A program made the position numbers and the translations under genes. Below the pieces are notes generated by a model. The model had not been told where the DNA came from, did not search any database, and worked only from the letters and a program-made list of their open reading frames with translations. This document shows, piece by piece, positions 46,108 through 54,868 of a stretch of DNA of 64,000 bases. The DNA comes from Flavobacteriales bacterium UBA3364. Its GTDB lineage: Bacteria > Bacteroidota > Bacteroidia > Flavobacteriales_F > PHOS-HE28. The DNA is taken from positions 45,356-109,355 of the forward strand of contig DEQO01000125.1 in the NCBI GenBank assembly GCA_002360495.1, read 5' to 3'. Position 1 is the stretch's first letter. Every line of letters begins with the position of its first letter.

Positions 46108-46623
46108 TCAATCCTTGCCCGAACGGCCGGACATGAGCAACAAGGCTCCGTTGGTGCGCATCATATCCACCGTGTACTGCTGGTCCTGTATGAAGGCCCT
46201 GGCCCCGCGATCGTAACGCACGATGGCGAACGGGAAATCCAGCACATCGGTATCGGCACCTTCATACTTCGACGATGGAAGCATGCTCATGGCCATTTCG
46301 ATCGGAGCGATATCCACCAGGTCCTTGGGTAGATCCCCCCGGGTATCCACGAGTACGCGTTTGGGCAAGTAGCCTTCCTTGCGGAATTCGATGGCGAACT
46401 CTTCACCAAGTCCCAGCACCATACCGAAGCGGCCGTTGCCCGTAGTGGTCTGTTTGCCCACCAGGTCGTTGCCTTTGTAGGTGAGGATGTCACAGCCTTC
46501 CAGCTTCCGCTCACCATCGGAGACGCGGCCGTTGATAGGCAGGACCAGTACATCCTGGGCTTGCACGGTCGAGGTGGCGCAAAGGAGGACGAACGGGGCG
46601 ACCAGGGAGAGCATGTGGCGCAT
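46108..46623 (-). CDS. Secreted protein with carboxypeptidase-regulatory-like domain
   Basis: 171 residues from ATG 46623. The frame continues upstream to 47052 in the preceding surface-protein gene, but the signal peptide starts here (MLSLVAPFVLLCATSTVQAQ). The mature chain opens with VLPINGRVSDGERKLEGCDILTYKGND, GNGRFGMVLGLGEEFAIEFRKEGYLPKRVLVDT, the CarboxypepD_reg beta-sandwich. No sorting tail, so probably periplasmic or outer-membrane associated. It follows the 1163-residue surface-protein gene beyond a terminator. Confidence 0.75.
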   Translation of the reverse strand: MRHMLSLVAPFVLLCATSTVQAQDVLVLPINGRVSDGERKLEGCDILTYKGNDLVGKQTTTGNGRFGMVLGLGEEFAIEFRKEGYLPKRVLVDTRGDLPKDLVDIAPIEMAMSMLPSSKYEGADTDVLDFPFAIVRYDRGARAFIQDQQYTVDMMRTNGALLLMSGRSGKD

Positions 46624-46692
46624 GGCCGGGAGGGTTTGCCGGTTGTACGGCTTTCCTATGCCGGAGGTTCGCGGCCCCGTACGCACGAAAAA

Positions 46693-46712
46693 GGGCGGGA
46701 TCACTCCCGCCC
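46693..46712 (-). terminator. Rho-independent terminator of the 1163-residue surface protein
   Basis: GGGCGGGA and TCCCGCCC form a perfect 8-bp stem around TCAC, followed on the minus strand by TTTTTCGTG. It lies 21 nt after the stop of the upstream minus-strand gene. Confidence 0.8.
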
Positions 46713-46733
46713 CTTCCCAAGTAGTTCCGGTCC

Positions 46734-49700
46734 TTACTGGACCACAAGTCGAATATTCTTCACCCCATTCCCGGAGGAAAGACGTACGGTGTACACCCCT
46801 GTGGAGACACGACCAGCGGTGCCTACCGTGATCACTTGTCCGTTGGTCACGGACGCCGATTCCTGAAGTACGAGGCGGCCGTCCATATCGATGATCTCGA
46901 TCATTGCGATGCCATCGCCTTCCACGAAGCGTACGTTGAAGGCCCCATTGGCCGGGTTCGGGTAGATGCTCCATGTATCGGTCCCGTTCGTCCCTATGCC
47001 GCTGCAGACCTCCACGTTCACCAAAACGAAATTGCCGCTCAATTCCAGGCAATCGCCCGTGCTGGTGATCTCCGTGGCCGGGGAGCCGGGATCAGCCCCT
47101 TCCAGGTCGCCGTTGTAGGAAATACCCCATACGCGGTAAGTGCCCAAAGCGATCGCATTGAAGTCAAGCGAATTCCCGCTCATGAGCGTAACGATCACAT
47201 TGCTCTCGTCGGTCACCAGGAAGCTGTAGTTCTCCGCTGATGTACTGGTGGTGATGAAGTCGATCACGTCGGCATCGCCGTTCTGGCAAACATCGACCGT
47301 CGTTTCACCGTCCATGGTGGACACCTCACCACCATCACACACGAAAGTGGGTGAGCTGCCGCTGAGGCAGAGCGCGAACTCACCGCCCTCCCCGAACTCC
47401 AAATTGCTCACCACGCGCACCCAATACGTCGTGTTCTCCGTGGTCGTGAGCACCACCGGCTCCATCATCCCGAACTCGCAGAAGATCTCCGTTCCGGCTG
47501 AACACCCATCGCTCACGGTAATGCCCCAGTCCTCCATTTCCATGGGATCGAGATCGACCGTTACTTCGGTATTGGAGCCACTGTTGAAGGTGTACCACAC
47601 ATCGGCGTAATACACATCCGTGAAATCACACCCTGGGACGTTCTCCACTTCTTCCGTCGCATAGGAGTTGTCCCCGATGATGGCACCGGCAGGGCAGTTC
47701 CCTTCGGCGTTTATCGGGACCTCGATCGCATTGCCGCAGTCATCGTTATCGGGGCGACAGTCGATCACCGACACCGGCGCACCTGCCATGTCCAGACTGG
47801 CGCAGATCGTGCCCCCACCTTGGATCAATATTTCTTCCACTTCATTGGCGGTGGTCACGCCCAACTCCACTTCGCCCAGATCCAGTGTTGTTGGATCATA
47901 GACCAAGGTATGGATCGTGTACGCCCCCGTTCCCGTGACCGGGAACGATGGTGTGGCAGCCTCACCCACGATCACCAGGTCCTGACCCGAGGTGAGCAAG
48001 TACACCGTGATGAAACCCTCCGGGACCACTGCATCGCCATTCGCCGAGGCGCTTATCATTACTTCCGGCGCGATGAAGCACACCGTGGACGACATCGCTA
48101 CCAGGGTGCCCGCGGCCGCATCACAACCGGTGCATACCTCAACGGTCACCGGGGCACCGGTCACATCCAGGCTTCCGCAGATCGTACCGCCACCTTGGAT
48201 CAACAGTGCGTTCACATCACCGCCGGTGGTTTCACCGAGCACGATCGTGCCAAGGTCCAGTGTAGCTGGATCATGGACCAGTGTGTGGATCGTGTACAGG
48301 CCGGTTGCATCCACTTCGAAGGAAGCTTCGGCACCTGTCGCTACGATCACCAGATCGGTCCCGGACGTGAGGACGTATGCAACCTCGAAACCGACAGGCA
48401 CCACCGGCGTCCCGTTCGTTGTCGCGCTGACCATGACCGGATCTCCCCCGTAGCAGACCAACGACGCATCGGCCGTGAGCGAGCCGGCATCTGCATCACA
48501 GTCCCCACAAACCTCGACCGTTACCTGCGCGCCGTCCATATCCAAGCTCCCACAGATCGTGCCTCCGCCTTGGATCAGCAGAGCATTCACTTCACCCGCA
48601 GTCGACTCGCCGAAGACCAAGGACCCCAGATCCAATGTGGTCGGGTCATATACCAATGTTAGGATGGAGTACTGGCCAATGGACGACACTGTGAAGGAGG
48701 GTCCTGAGAATGAACCTCCTTCGATCACCTGGTCCTGCCCTGTCGTGAGAAAATAAATGGTGGAAAAACCAGCAGGTACGGTCGCGTCGCCGTTGGTCGT
48801 GGCGCTGACCGTGACTTCGGGCGCTACGAAACATACGTTGGGTTCCACTGCTGCGAGGGTGCCGGCCTCGGCATCACAATCGGCACACACCTGAACGGTC
48901 ACCGGTGCGCCGACCATGTCCAAGCTTCCGCAGATGGCCCCGCCGCCTTGGATCAAGATCTCGTTCACGTCGCCGCCCGTGGTTTCTCCAGGCACGATCG
49001 TGCCGAGGTCCAGGGTGGTTGGATCGTAGACCAACGTATGGATCGTATACAGACCCGTCGCATCCACTTCGAAGGACGCTACATCAGCCGTCCCCTGGAT
49101 CACCAAACCAGCACCGGACGTGAGGACATACTTCACCTCGAAGCCGGAAGGAACAACCGGAGCCGCGTTCTCAGTTGCACTGATCGTGACCGGAGCATCT
49201 TCGTAACACACCGTTCCTTCATCCGCAGTAAGCGTACCGGCATCTGCATCGCATGAGGTGATACAGATGGTGAAGGTGGGTGTGAGCGGCGACCCGGAAT
49301 ACCAATCGGAGACCCGGATCAGGTAGGTGTTCCCGATCACCAGCCCGTCCACTGCCCGGGCGGTGGTGATACCGAAGTCGGGTCCAACGACACATTCCAA
49401 TTCCACGGGTCCGGAGCAATCTCCCTCGTACACATTGAACTGCACATTGAACCAAGTGCTCGGTGCCACGGTGATGTTGTGCGTGGTGTTGGTCGCTACG
49501 AAACTGTACCACACACCGTCGGCAGCATCCGAATTACCACAACCGGAGCCTGTATTGCCCGCTCGTGTGGCGAACTCGACCGTGCCGGCCACGGGAGAAC
49601 AGGTAGCACCAGGTACGATCTCCACCGCACCGGCACAGAGCGCGTTGGCCGGGAACGTGCTGGAACAAGCGGTGGCCGTGAACGTGATCGAGTAGGGCCC

Positions 49701-50225
49701 CGAGGAAGTCGCTGTCTCCAGGACCGGATAGTAATAGGTACCGGCAGGCAGGTCGGGGAAGAGGACGGTGAAGTTGCCGTCCCCGCAGGCGGTGGGGAGC
49801 ACATTGTTCGGGCTGTTGTACACCACGTTGTAGATGGGGCAGCCTACATACAAATTGATCAATGCTCCAGTGAACGCCGGGGTCGTGCCGCAATAGCCCA
49901 CGGTCATGTTCGTGCATCCCGTTGTGGTGAACGCTTCCCAGACCACGTTCGCACCGACGATCGGATCGAACACCGATCCGGTATTGTTCCCGGTCACCGT
50001 TGCCGGAGAACCCACCACGACCGGTGTGATCGTAGCGCCGTCGCACAAGGCGTTGGGAGAAACCCCACGCCCTGAAGCGCCCTGCTGGTCCGCTGCCTCG
50101 AACTGGCCGGACCATGAAGGTTGTGCGGAAATGTTCTGGGCGACCATTCGGGGAGCAACGAGCGCCAATGCGCCTGCAAGAACGGATGTCAGGATAATTC
50201 CTGCTGCTGCGTAACGGTTTCTCAT
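46734..50225 (-). CDS. Large secreted T9SS type A protein with four tandem 125-residue repeats
   Basis: 1163 residues from ATG 50225, which gives a signal peptide (YAAAGIILTSVLAGALALVAPRMVAQ). N-terminal module NALCDGAT...VVWEAFTTTGCTN...GALINLYVGCP is shared with the two type A neighbours. Two pre-peptidase-like modules (DGVWYSFVATNTTHN, ADVWYTFNSGSNTE) flank four tandem copies of a Cys-containing unit (CDA-AGTL... VYDPTTLDLG... LIQGGGTICGSLD). The end (WSIYPNPANGAFNVRF, GVYTVRLSSGNGVKNIRLVVQ) is the type A sorting domain. A surface adhesin is likely; ligand unknown. Ends at a strong terminator. Confidence 0.87.
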   Translation of the reverse strand: MRNRYAAAGIILTSVLAGALALVAPRMVAQNISAQPSWSGQFEAADQQGASGRGVSPNALCDGATITPVVVGSPATVTGNNTGSVFDPIVGANVVWEAFTTTGCTNMTVGYCGTTPAFTGALINLYVGCPIYNVVYNSPNNVLPTACGDGNFTVLFPDLPAGTYYYPVLETATSSGPYSITFTATACSSTFPANALCAGAVEIVPGATCSPVAGTVEFATRAGNTGSGCGNSDAADGVWYSFVATNTTHNITVAPSTWFNVQFNVYEGDCSGPVELECVVGPDFGITTARAVDGLVIGNTYLIRVSDWYSGSPLTPTFTICITSCDADAGTLTADEGTVCYEDAPVTISATENAAPVVPSGFEVKYVLTSGAGLVIQGTADVASFEVDATGLYTIHTLVYDPTTLDLGTIVPGETTGGDVNEILIQGGGAICGSLDMVGAPVTVQVCADCDAEAGTLAAVEPNVCFVAPEVTVSATTNGDATVPAGFSTIYFLTTGQDQVIEGGSFSGPSFTVSSIGQYSILTLVYDPTTLDLGSLVFGESTAGEVNALLIQGGGTICGSLDMDGAQVTVEVCGDCDADAGSLTADASLVCYGGDPVMVSATTNGTPVVPVGFEVAYVLTSGTDLVIVATGAEASFEVDATGLYTIHTLVHDPATLDLGTIVLGETTGGDVNALLIQGGGTICGSLDVTGAPVTVEVCTGCDAAAGTLVAMSSTVCFIAPEVMISASANGDAVVPEGFITVYLLTSGQDLVIVGEAATPSFPVTGTGAYTIHTLVYDPTTLDLGEVELGVTTANEVEEILIQGGGTICASLDMAGAPVSVIDCRPDNDDCGNAIEVPINAEGNCPAGAIIGDNSYATEEVENVPGCDFTDVYYADVWYTFNSGSNTEVTVDLDPMEMEDWGITVSDGCSAGTEIFCEFGMMEPVVLTTTENTTYWVRVVSNLEFGEGGEFALCLSGSSPTFVCDGGEVSTMDGETTVDVCQNGDADVIDFITTSTSAENYSFLVTDESNVIVTLMSGNSLDFNAIALGTYRVWGISYNGDLEGADPGSPATEITSTGDCLELSGNFVLVNVEVCSGIGTNGTDTWSIYPNPANGAFNVRFVEGDGIAMIEIIDMDGRLVLQESASVTNGQVITVGTAGRVSTGVYTVRLSSGNGVKNIRLVVQ
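47758..49253 (-). repeat. Four tandem 375-bp coding repeats
   Basis: The CDA(E/D/A)AG word recurs at 49253, 48878, 48500 and 48125 (spacing 375, 378, 375 bp), each unit ending in an ILIQGGG-IC-SLD-type segment followed by a Cys. Units are diverged at the DNA level but share long identical runs around the 'VYDPTTLDLG' codons, so recombination between them is possible. Confidence 0.8.
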
Positions 50226-50380
50226 GTAGCGGTATAGGGATTGGTCCGTTGAAGGGACGGTACAAAGTTCGGAACGCACCATCGGGCACTTCGGCCCATG
50301 TGTTCCCCGGTTATCCACGATCGTGGTATCAATTCCCTTGCAGGACCTGCGAAGTGATCAACTCGCGGGCCGCCCCAAAA

Positions 50381-50412
50381 TGGAAGAGGCGGGCCTGGGC
50401 CCGCCTCTTCCA
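50381..50412 (-). terminator. Strong rho-independent terminator
   Basis: A perfect 15-bp stem (50381-50395 with 50398-50412) and a 2-nt loop, followed on the minus strand by TTTTGGGG, 17 nt after the stop of the 572-residue surface-protein gene. Confidence 0.88.
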
Positions 50413-50429
50413 TTCAGATCAATGCAGGA

Positions 50430-52148
50430 TCACTGCACGGTCACGCGCTGCTCCGAACGGCCACCGGCCGTGGTGAGGCGTACAGTGTACAAGCCATTGG
50501 CGAGCGTACCGTTCAGGCCCAAGCTTACCTGTTGTCCATTGAACAACTGGCGTTGCTCCTGGTGTACGGCGCGACCGGCCACGTCGAACAATTCGATGGA
50601 CACTTTGGAGTCGAGACCGGCGTAACGGATGGTCATGTCGCCATTGTTCGGGTTCGGGTACACCAACCAATCGAGGTTGTCGAACTCTTCGATGCCATTG
50701 CCCTGGATGACGTTGATGGTATAGTCCTCCACTTCACCATATTGTGCGTCACCACAGGCTGCGGGAACGTATCCCTGAGCGACGTATGCCATGCGCACGC
50801 GCATGCGTGTGCTGCCCACTGCAGCATCGACGGGTGCGAGGATCAAACCGGTGAACGTCAACCCATCATCGGCCGTTTCCAGGACCTTCTCCTCGTTATG
50901 ATCGCAAAAACTCCCGTTCTGGTTCCAATCCACCCAAACGGTGACCGCGTCACCCAGTGGGGTTGAGCTCGGTCCGTTCACCACGGTGATGTCAAAGCCC
51001 TGTGACTGGATGAAGTCGGTGCTTTGGTCCGTGTAATCGCCCAAGGTGCCATCGGTGCAGTCGCTCGTATTGTCGATGGTGCCGAGGGTGACCTGTGCGA
51101 TCGACTCGTCGCAGGTTGCAGCACTTGCCTCGCAATAACCAGGCGCGAGGGCCGAGGAAGCCACGTTGATCGTGTATGCACCAACTGCCGGTGGATCGGA
51201 GGTCTCATCTTTGATCACCGCGTAGTAGTACGAACCAGCAGGAACGTTCTCGAAATACAGCGTATAGTTGCCATCGGGGCAGGTCTCGGCGTCGAAATTC
51301 GCAGCCGGGATGATGCCTGTGGATGGACAGCCAATGAAGAGGCTGGTCAACCCGTTCCCGAAATTCGGGGTGGTACCACAGTAATCAAGGGTAATGTTGG
51401 AACACTCGTACGTTGTGAACGAGTGCCATACACTTCCATTGCCCAAACCTTCGGTATCCAATGCATTGGTGTTGTCACCCGTGAAGGTCACGGACGAACC
51501 CACGCTAAGCCCAACGGGGCCCACGTTCTCGCAGAGATCGTTCGCTGGGGCAGGGTCGCCCTGATAGATGCAGAGGCTGAAGGTGAAGTCCGTTGGTTCG
51601 GGTGCCCAGTAAGAATAAACGCGCACGTAGTAGGTGGAGCCCACGTTCGTCACCATGGTCAACGATTCAGCCATGTCGGCCGGCTCGTCCGGGTTGAAGA
51701 AGGTGTTGTCTGCGCAGCCCTCGGAATTCAGATCGCTACAGGAGCCGCTGAAGCCCTCGATCACTGCGTCGAACGATTGGGTGCCGACCACATCGATGAT
51801 CGTCGTTGTGGAAGTAGCCACGTAGCTGAACCACAGGTCACGTGCCTCTGGGGACGTGTAGGTATTGCACTCAATGGCCGGTTGGGATTCCGTAGCGTCC
51901 TCGGCATCATAGGTGGCCAATGAACCCGAACATTCCGGTGTGACGGTCACAGCGATCGCTGTGGCACATTCGTTGTTCGGCCCACCGCGGTTCTCACCGG
52001 CGATCCGAACGTGGTTGCGAACGGGAACAATGGTTTGAACGAGGGACGCCCCTTTAGCAGGGCGCGCCTTGGCTGTTTGCGCGGATGCCGGGGTCACGGC
52101 CGAAATGCCGACGACCAGCAGCGGTACTGCGAGGTATATGTTCTTCAT
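50430..52148 (-). CDS. Secreted T9SS type A protein with GEVED domain
   Basis: 572 residues from ATG 52148; the frame runs up to 52916 antisense to the SDR gene but only here does a signal peptide appear (NIYLAVPLLVVGISAVTPASAQ). A pre-peptidase-like module (ARDLWFSYVATSTTT), the shared GDNT...VWHSFTTYECSN...SLFIGCP module, then a GEVED domain (VWVDWNQNGSF near residue 390, YGEVEDYTINV), then the type A sorting tail (DWLVYPNPNNGDM, GLYTVRLTTAGGRSEQRVTVQ). Paralogous in part to the genes on both sides. Cell-surface role; substrate unknown. Confidence 0.87.
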   Translation of the reverse strand: MKNIYLAVPLLVVGISAVTPASAQTAKARPAKGASLVQTIVPVRNHVRIAGENRGGPNNECATAIAVTVTPECSGSLATYDAEDATESQPAIECNTYTSPEARDLWFSYVATSTTTIIDVVGTQSFDAVIEGFSGSCSDLNSEGCADNTFFNPDEPADMAESLTMVTNVGSTYYVRVYSYWAPEPTDFTFSLCIYQGDPAPANDLCENVGPVGLSVGSSVTFTGDNTNALDTEGLGNGSVWHSFTTYECSNITLDYCGTTPNFGNGLTSLFIGCPSTGIIPAANFDAETCPDGNYTLYFENVPAGSYYYAVIKDETSDPPAVGAYTINVASSALAPGYCEASAATCDESIAQVTLGTIDNTSDCTDGTLGDYTDQSTDFIQSQGFDITVVNGPSSTPLGDAVTVWVDWNQNGSFCDHNEEKVLETADDGLTFTGLILAPVDAAVGSTRMRVRMAYVAQGYVPAACGDAQYGEVEDYTINVIQGNGIEEFDNLDWLVYPNPNNGDMTIRYAGLDSKVSIELFDVAGRAVHQEQRQLFNGQQVSLGLNGTLANGLYTVRLTTAGGRSEQRVTVQ

Positions 52149-52182
52149 GCGTTGAAATTGGGTTAGGTCTTCAGTGAAGGGA

Positions 52183-52190
52183 CAAACTTG
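52183..52190 (-). promoter_or_regulatory. Probable -7 box CAAGTTTG
   Basis: Minus-strand CAAGTTTG keeps the ANNTTTG part of the consensus with C for the first T. It gives a 34-nt leader before the ATG at 52148. Confidence 0.35.
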
Positions 52191-52262
52191 ACGATCGTTC
52201 CCGGCCCGAAAAGCCGTTTTACAACGGCCAATGTTGATTCCGCTACCTTGGCCTCCCAAGCA

Positions 52263-53048
52263 ATGAACCATTACTTGAACGGCCTGAGCGCCTTGGTCTG
52301 CGGTAGTACACAGGGCATCGGCAAGGCTACGGCCCTGGAACTGGCCGCCTGTGGGGCCAGTGTCACGCTGCTTGCCCGGGACCCCCTGAAGCTCATGACC
52401 ACGCTGGAGGAGCTTCCTCGCCTTGAGGGCGTCCAGCACGGGTCCATTGCAGTGGACATGTCCGATACGGTCGGCCTGGCCACCGCGATCGCAGCCCACG
52501 CGGCCACGCAGCCGGTGGACATTTTGGTGAACAATACGGGAGGGCCTGCTCCCGGCCTGGCGCATGAAGCGCCCCTGGATGCCTTCGAACAAGCGTTCCG
52601 ACAGCACCTGCTCGGTTTTCAGACCTTGGTCCGGGCCATTGCGCCCGGCATGAAGAAGCGCGGTCATGGACGCATCATCAACGTGATCAGTACCAGCGTG
52701 AAGCAGCCTCTGCCGAACCTGGGGGTGAGCAATACGATCAGGGGTGCTGTGGCCAACTGGGCCAAGACCCTGGCCACCGAACTGGGGCCCTTCGGGATCA
52801 CGGTGAACAACGTGCTCCCCGGGGCCACAGCCACCGAACGGTTGACCCAGATCATCCGCAACAAAGCCACGAAGGCCGGCATTACGGAAGCGGAAGCTAC
52901 TGCGGAGATGCTGCACGAGATCCCGCTGCGGCGGTTCGCAAAGCCCGAGGAGATCGCCATGGCCGTGGCCTTCCTGGCCGGGCCGAGCGGCGCCTATATC
53001 AACGGCATCAATCTGCCTGTGGATGGCGGACGGACTTCCTGCCTCTGA
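52263..53048 (+). CDS. Atypical SDR-family oxidoreductase
   Basis: 261 residues from ATG 52263. Rossmann motif CGSTQGIGKA (TGxxxGxG type), NNTGGPAPG in place of the usual NNAG, and a C-terminal AGPSGAYINGINLPVDGG are seen. The catalytic YxxxK is not: the aligned segment reads LGVSNTIRGAVANWAK, with Ser and Arg. This belongs to an SDR branch known to lack the tyrosine. In Bacteroidota such genes often sit with 3-hydroxyanthranilate degradation genes, which fits the surrounding loci, but the reaction is unknown. TACCTTGG at 52244-52251 may be its -7 box. Confidence 0.85.
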   Translation: MNHYLNGLSALVCGSTQGIGKATALELAACGASVTLLARDPLKLMTTLEELPRLEGVQHGSIAVDMSDTVGLATAIAAHAATQPVDILVNNTGGPAPGLAHEAPLDAFEQAFRQHLLGFQTLVRAIAPGMKKRGHGRIINVISTSVKQPLPNLGVSNTIRGAVANWAKTLATELGPFGITVNNVLPGATATERLTQIIRNKATKAGITEAEATAEMLHEIPLRRFAKPEEIAMAVAFLAGPSGAYINGINLPVDGGRTSCL

Positions 53049-53053
53049 ACTTT

Positions 53054-53098
53054 GAAGGTCCGGTGGCCCACCTCGTAGGGGCGGGCCAACGGACCTTC
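53054..53098. terminator. Bidirectional hairpin terminator
   Basis: Arms 53054-53069 and 53083-53098 pair over 16 bp with one G-U, around a 13-nt loop, between the convergent SDR and surface-protein genes. Confidence 0.75.
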
Positions 53099-53124
53099 TC
53101 CGTCCAGCTTCCTGTTCGCTTCTA

Positions 53125-54774
53125 CTAGCGAACGAACTTGATCACGGCCTGTTCAGCATCATCCTGGATCCGTAGCACATAGGCACCGGATGGAAGCGCT
53201 TGCAGGAACAGGAGATCGGTACGGGAGCGCGCGCCCAAAGCCATACGTTGCTCAGCTACCAGTCGACCGGTGCCGTCCACCACGGTGAGTAACGCGCGGT
53301 CGGTACCCTTGCCGTCCTGGATCGAGAGCGCACCGCTGTTGGCATCGGTAAGCAGCAACCAACGATCGCTCCGGGTTGCCCGGGTGATGCCCGTGGTATT
53401 GTCCTGCACCACGCAAATGGTGAAGGTGGGATCATCAGCAGCCTCCGTGAACCAGTCGAATACACGAACGATATAGGTCTCGCCAACGGTAAGGTCCGAG
53501 ATACTTATCGTTTCAGGGTCACCATCCAGTCCGTCATCGGCGCAAGCCAATGGTGTCAAGCCAGTGCATTCACCGGAGAAAAGGTCGACCACCGCGTCGA
53601 AGTCGCCGTTCCCGGCAACGGTGATGTCCGCCGTCGTGCTGGTGCTTACGAAGGAGTACCACACATCATCGCTCGCATCGCCCGTGGTACCATTGCATTC
53701 CAAGGCCTCCAGACCGAGGGTAGCGAATTCCGTGGTGCCTTCCACCTCGACACAGGACAGCGCCGTGGGGATCAGCGTGCCGGGACAATCGTCGTTATCG
53801 GGAGGTGGGATACCCTCGAATACGCAAATGGTGAAGTCGGACGTGCCGGGCTGCCCGAGGTACCAATCGTAGACACGGATGAAGTACGTATTCCCTACGA
53901 CCAGGCCATTGGCCTGACCGATCTCCACGCCCCCATCCAGTGTGTTGTCCACACAGCCGACAAGTACCAGATCACCGCAATCCCCCTCGAACAAGCCCAA
54001 AACCGCATCGAAGGAATCGCTCCCCGTGACCTCGATCACCTGGCTTGTTGTAGTGGCCTCGAAAGTGAACCACACATCATCATCCGCGACACCGACGAAG
54101 CCGCTGCAATTGTCAGCTGGCTGTGATTCGGTCGCACCCAAGGTAGAGCCGGGAATGGATGCGCATTCCACACCCACGGTGAGGGTGATGGCACCATCGC
54201 ATTCGTCGTTCCCCGGCGGCGTTGCGGAGCAGGCGGTCCCGGTTACGTTGACGGTGTAGGCGCCGGGAGTGGATCCAATTCCAATGACCACCGGGATGAA
54301 ATAGGTGCCCGGAGGTATTTGCAGATACTCGAGGGTGAAGTTGCCGTCGACGCATGTGGTGTTCTCCGAGGAGACCGGGCGCCCGAGGAACTCCTGCGGA
54401 CAACCGGCGAACAAACCCTCCAGCACCGCTCCGTCAGCGACCGTTCCGCAGAAATCGATCGTGACGTCCATGCATTCGGTGGTGGTGAAGGCTTCCCAAA
54501 CGGCGGGCAACTCATCCTGATCGCCGTTGATCACAGGTGGATCGTCCACCGTGGCACCGGTATTGTCCCCGTTGAAGGTGATCGTGGAACCCGCCGCCAG
54601 TGAGGCCGGTGTCACAGCGTCGCATTCATCGTTGGCCGGGGCGCCGCCGCGATCGATGGCGGGGACATGCGGGCGATCGGTGCGCAGCGCGTTGGTGAAT
54701 GAGATCTTGTCCTGTCCCATGGCGGACCATGAACCGAGCAGGAACATTAGAAGCAGCGTAGAACGTTGGGTCAT
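53125..54774 (-). CDS. Secreted T9SS type A protein with pre-peptidase-like repeats
   Basis: 549 residues. Signal peptide (STLLLMFLLGSWSAMGQ). The PANDECDAVTP opening and GDNTGA...VWEAFTTTECMD...LFAGCP module are shared with the genes at 46734 and 50430. Two further modules contain DDVWFTFEATTTSQ and DDVWYSFVSTSTTAD, each followed by Y-IRV-DW segments, the pre-peptidase C-terminal-like fold. The end (GAYVLRIQDDAEQAVIKFVR) is a type A sorting tail with a shortened YPN region. Surface protein of unknown target. A well-spaced promoter lies upstream. Confidence 0.85.
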   Translation of the reverse strand: MTQRSTLLLMFLLGSWSAMGQDKISFTNALRTDRPHVPAIDRGGAPANDECDAVTPASLAAGSTITFNGDNTGATVDDPPVINGDQDELPAVWEAFTTTECMDVTIDFCGTVADGAVLEGLFAGCPQEFLGRPVSSENTTCVDGNFTLEYLQIPPGTYFIPVVIGIGSTPGAYTVNVTGTACSATPPGNDECDGAITLTVGVECASIPGSTLGATESQPADNCSGFVGVADDDVWFTFEATTTSQVIEVTGSDSFDAVLGLFEGDCGDLVLVGCVDNTLDGGVEIGQANGLVVGNTYFIRVYDWYLGQPGTSDFTICVFEGIPPPDNDDCPGTLIPTALSCVEVEGTTEFATLGLEALECNGTTGDASDDVWYSFVSTSTTADITVAGNGDFDAVVDLFSGECTGLTPLACADDGLDGDPETISISDLTVGETYIVRVFDWFTEAADDPTFTICVVQDNTTGITRATRSDRWLLLTDANSGALSIQDGKGTDRALLTVVDGTGRLVAEQRMALGARSRTDLLFLQALPSGAYVLRIQDDAEQAVIKFVR

Positions 54775-54793
54775 ATGTGAGGGTCTTATCCCT

Positions 54794-54825
54794 CAAAGGT
54801 GCAGCGTTTACTATTTCCGTGCAAA
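54794..54825 (-). promoter_or_regulatory. Promoter TTTG-N20-CACCTTTG
   Basis: On the minus strand TTTG (54825-54822) is followed by exactly 20 nt and then CACCTTTG (54801-54794), the Bacteroidota -33/-7 layout with C for the first T. It drives the 549-residue surface-protein gene (ATG 54774). Confidence 0.6.
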
Positions 54826-54868
54826 CCGGATATTCTTCCCCATGGTGCGTTACCCTTTTGGACGGGGA

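Noticed and set aside
47758..49253. Regularly spaced repeats considered as a CRISPR array
   Set aside because: The unit is 375 bp, in frame, and encodes a repeated protein module; CRISPR repeats are 25-40 bp with unique spacers.
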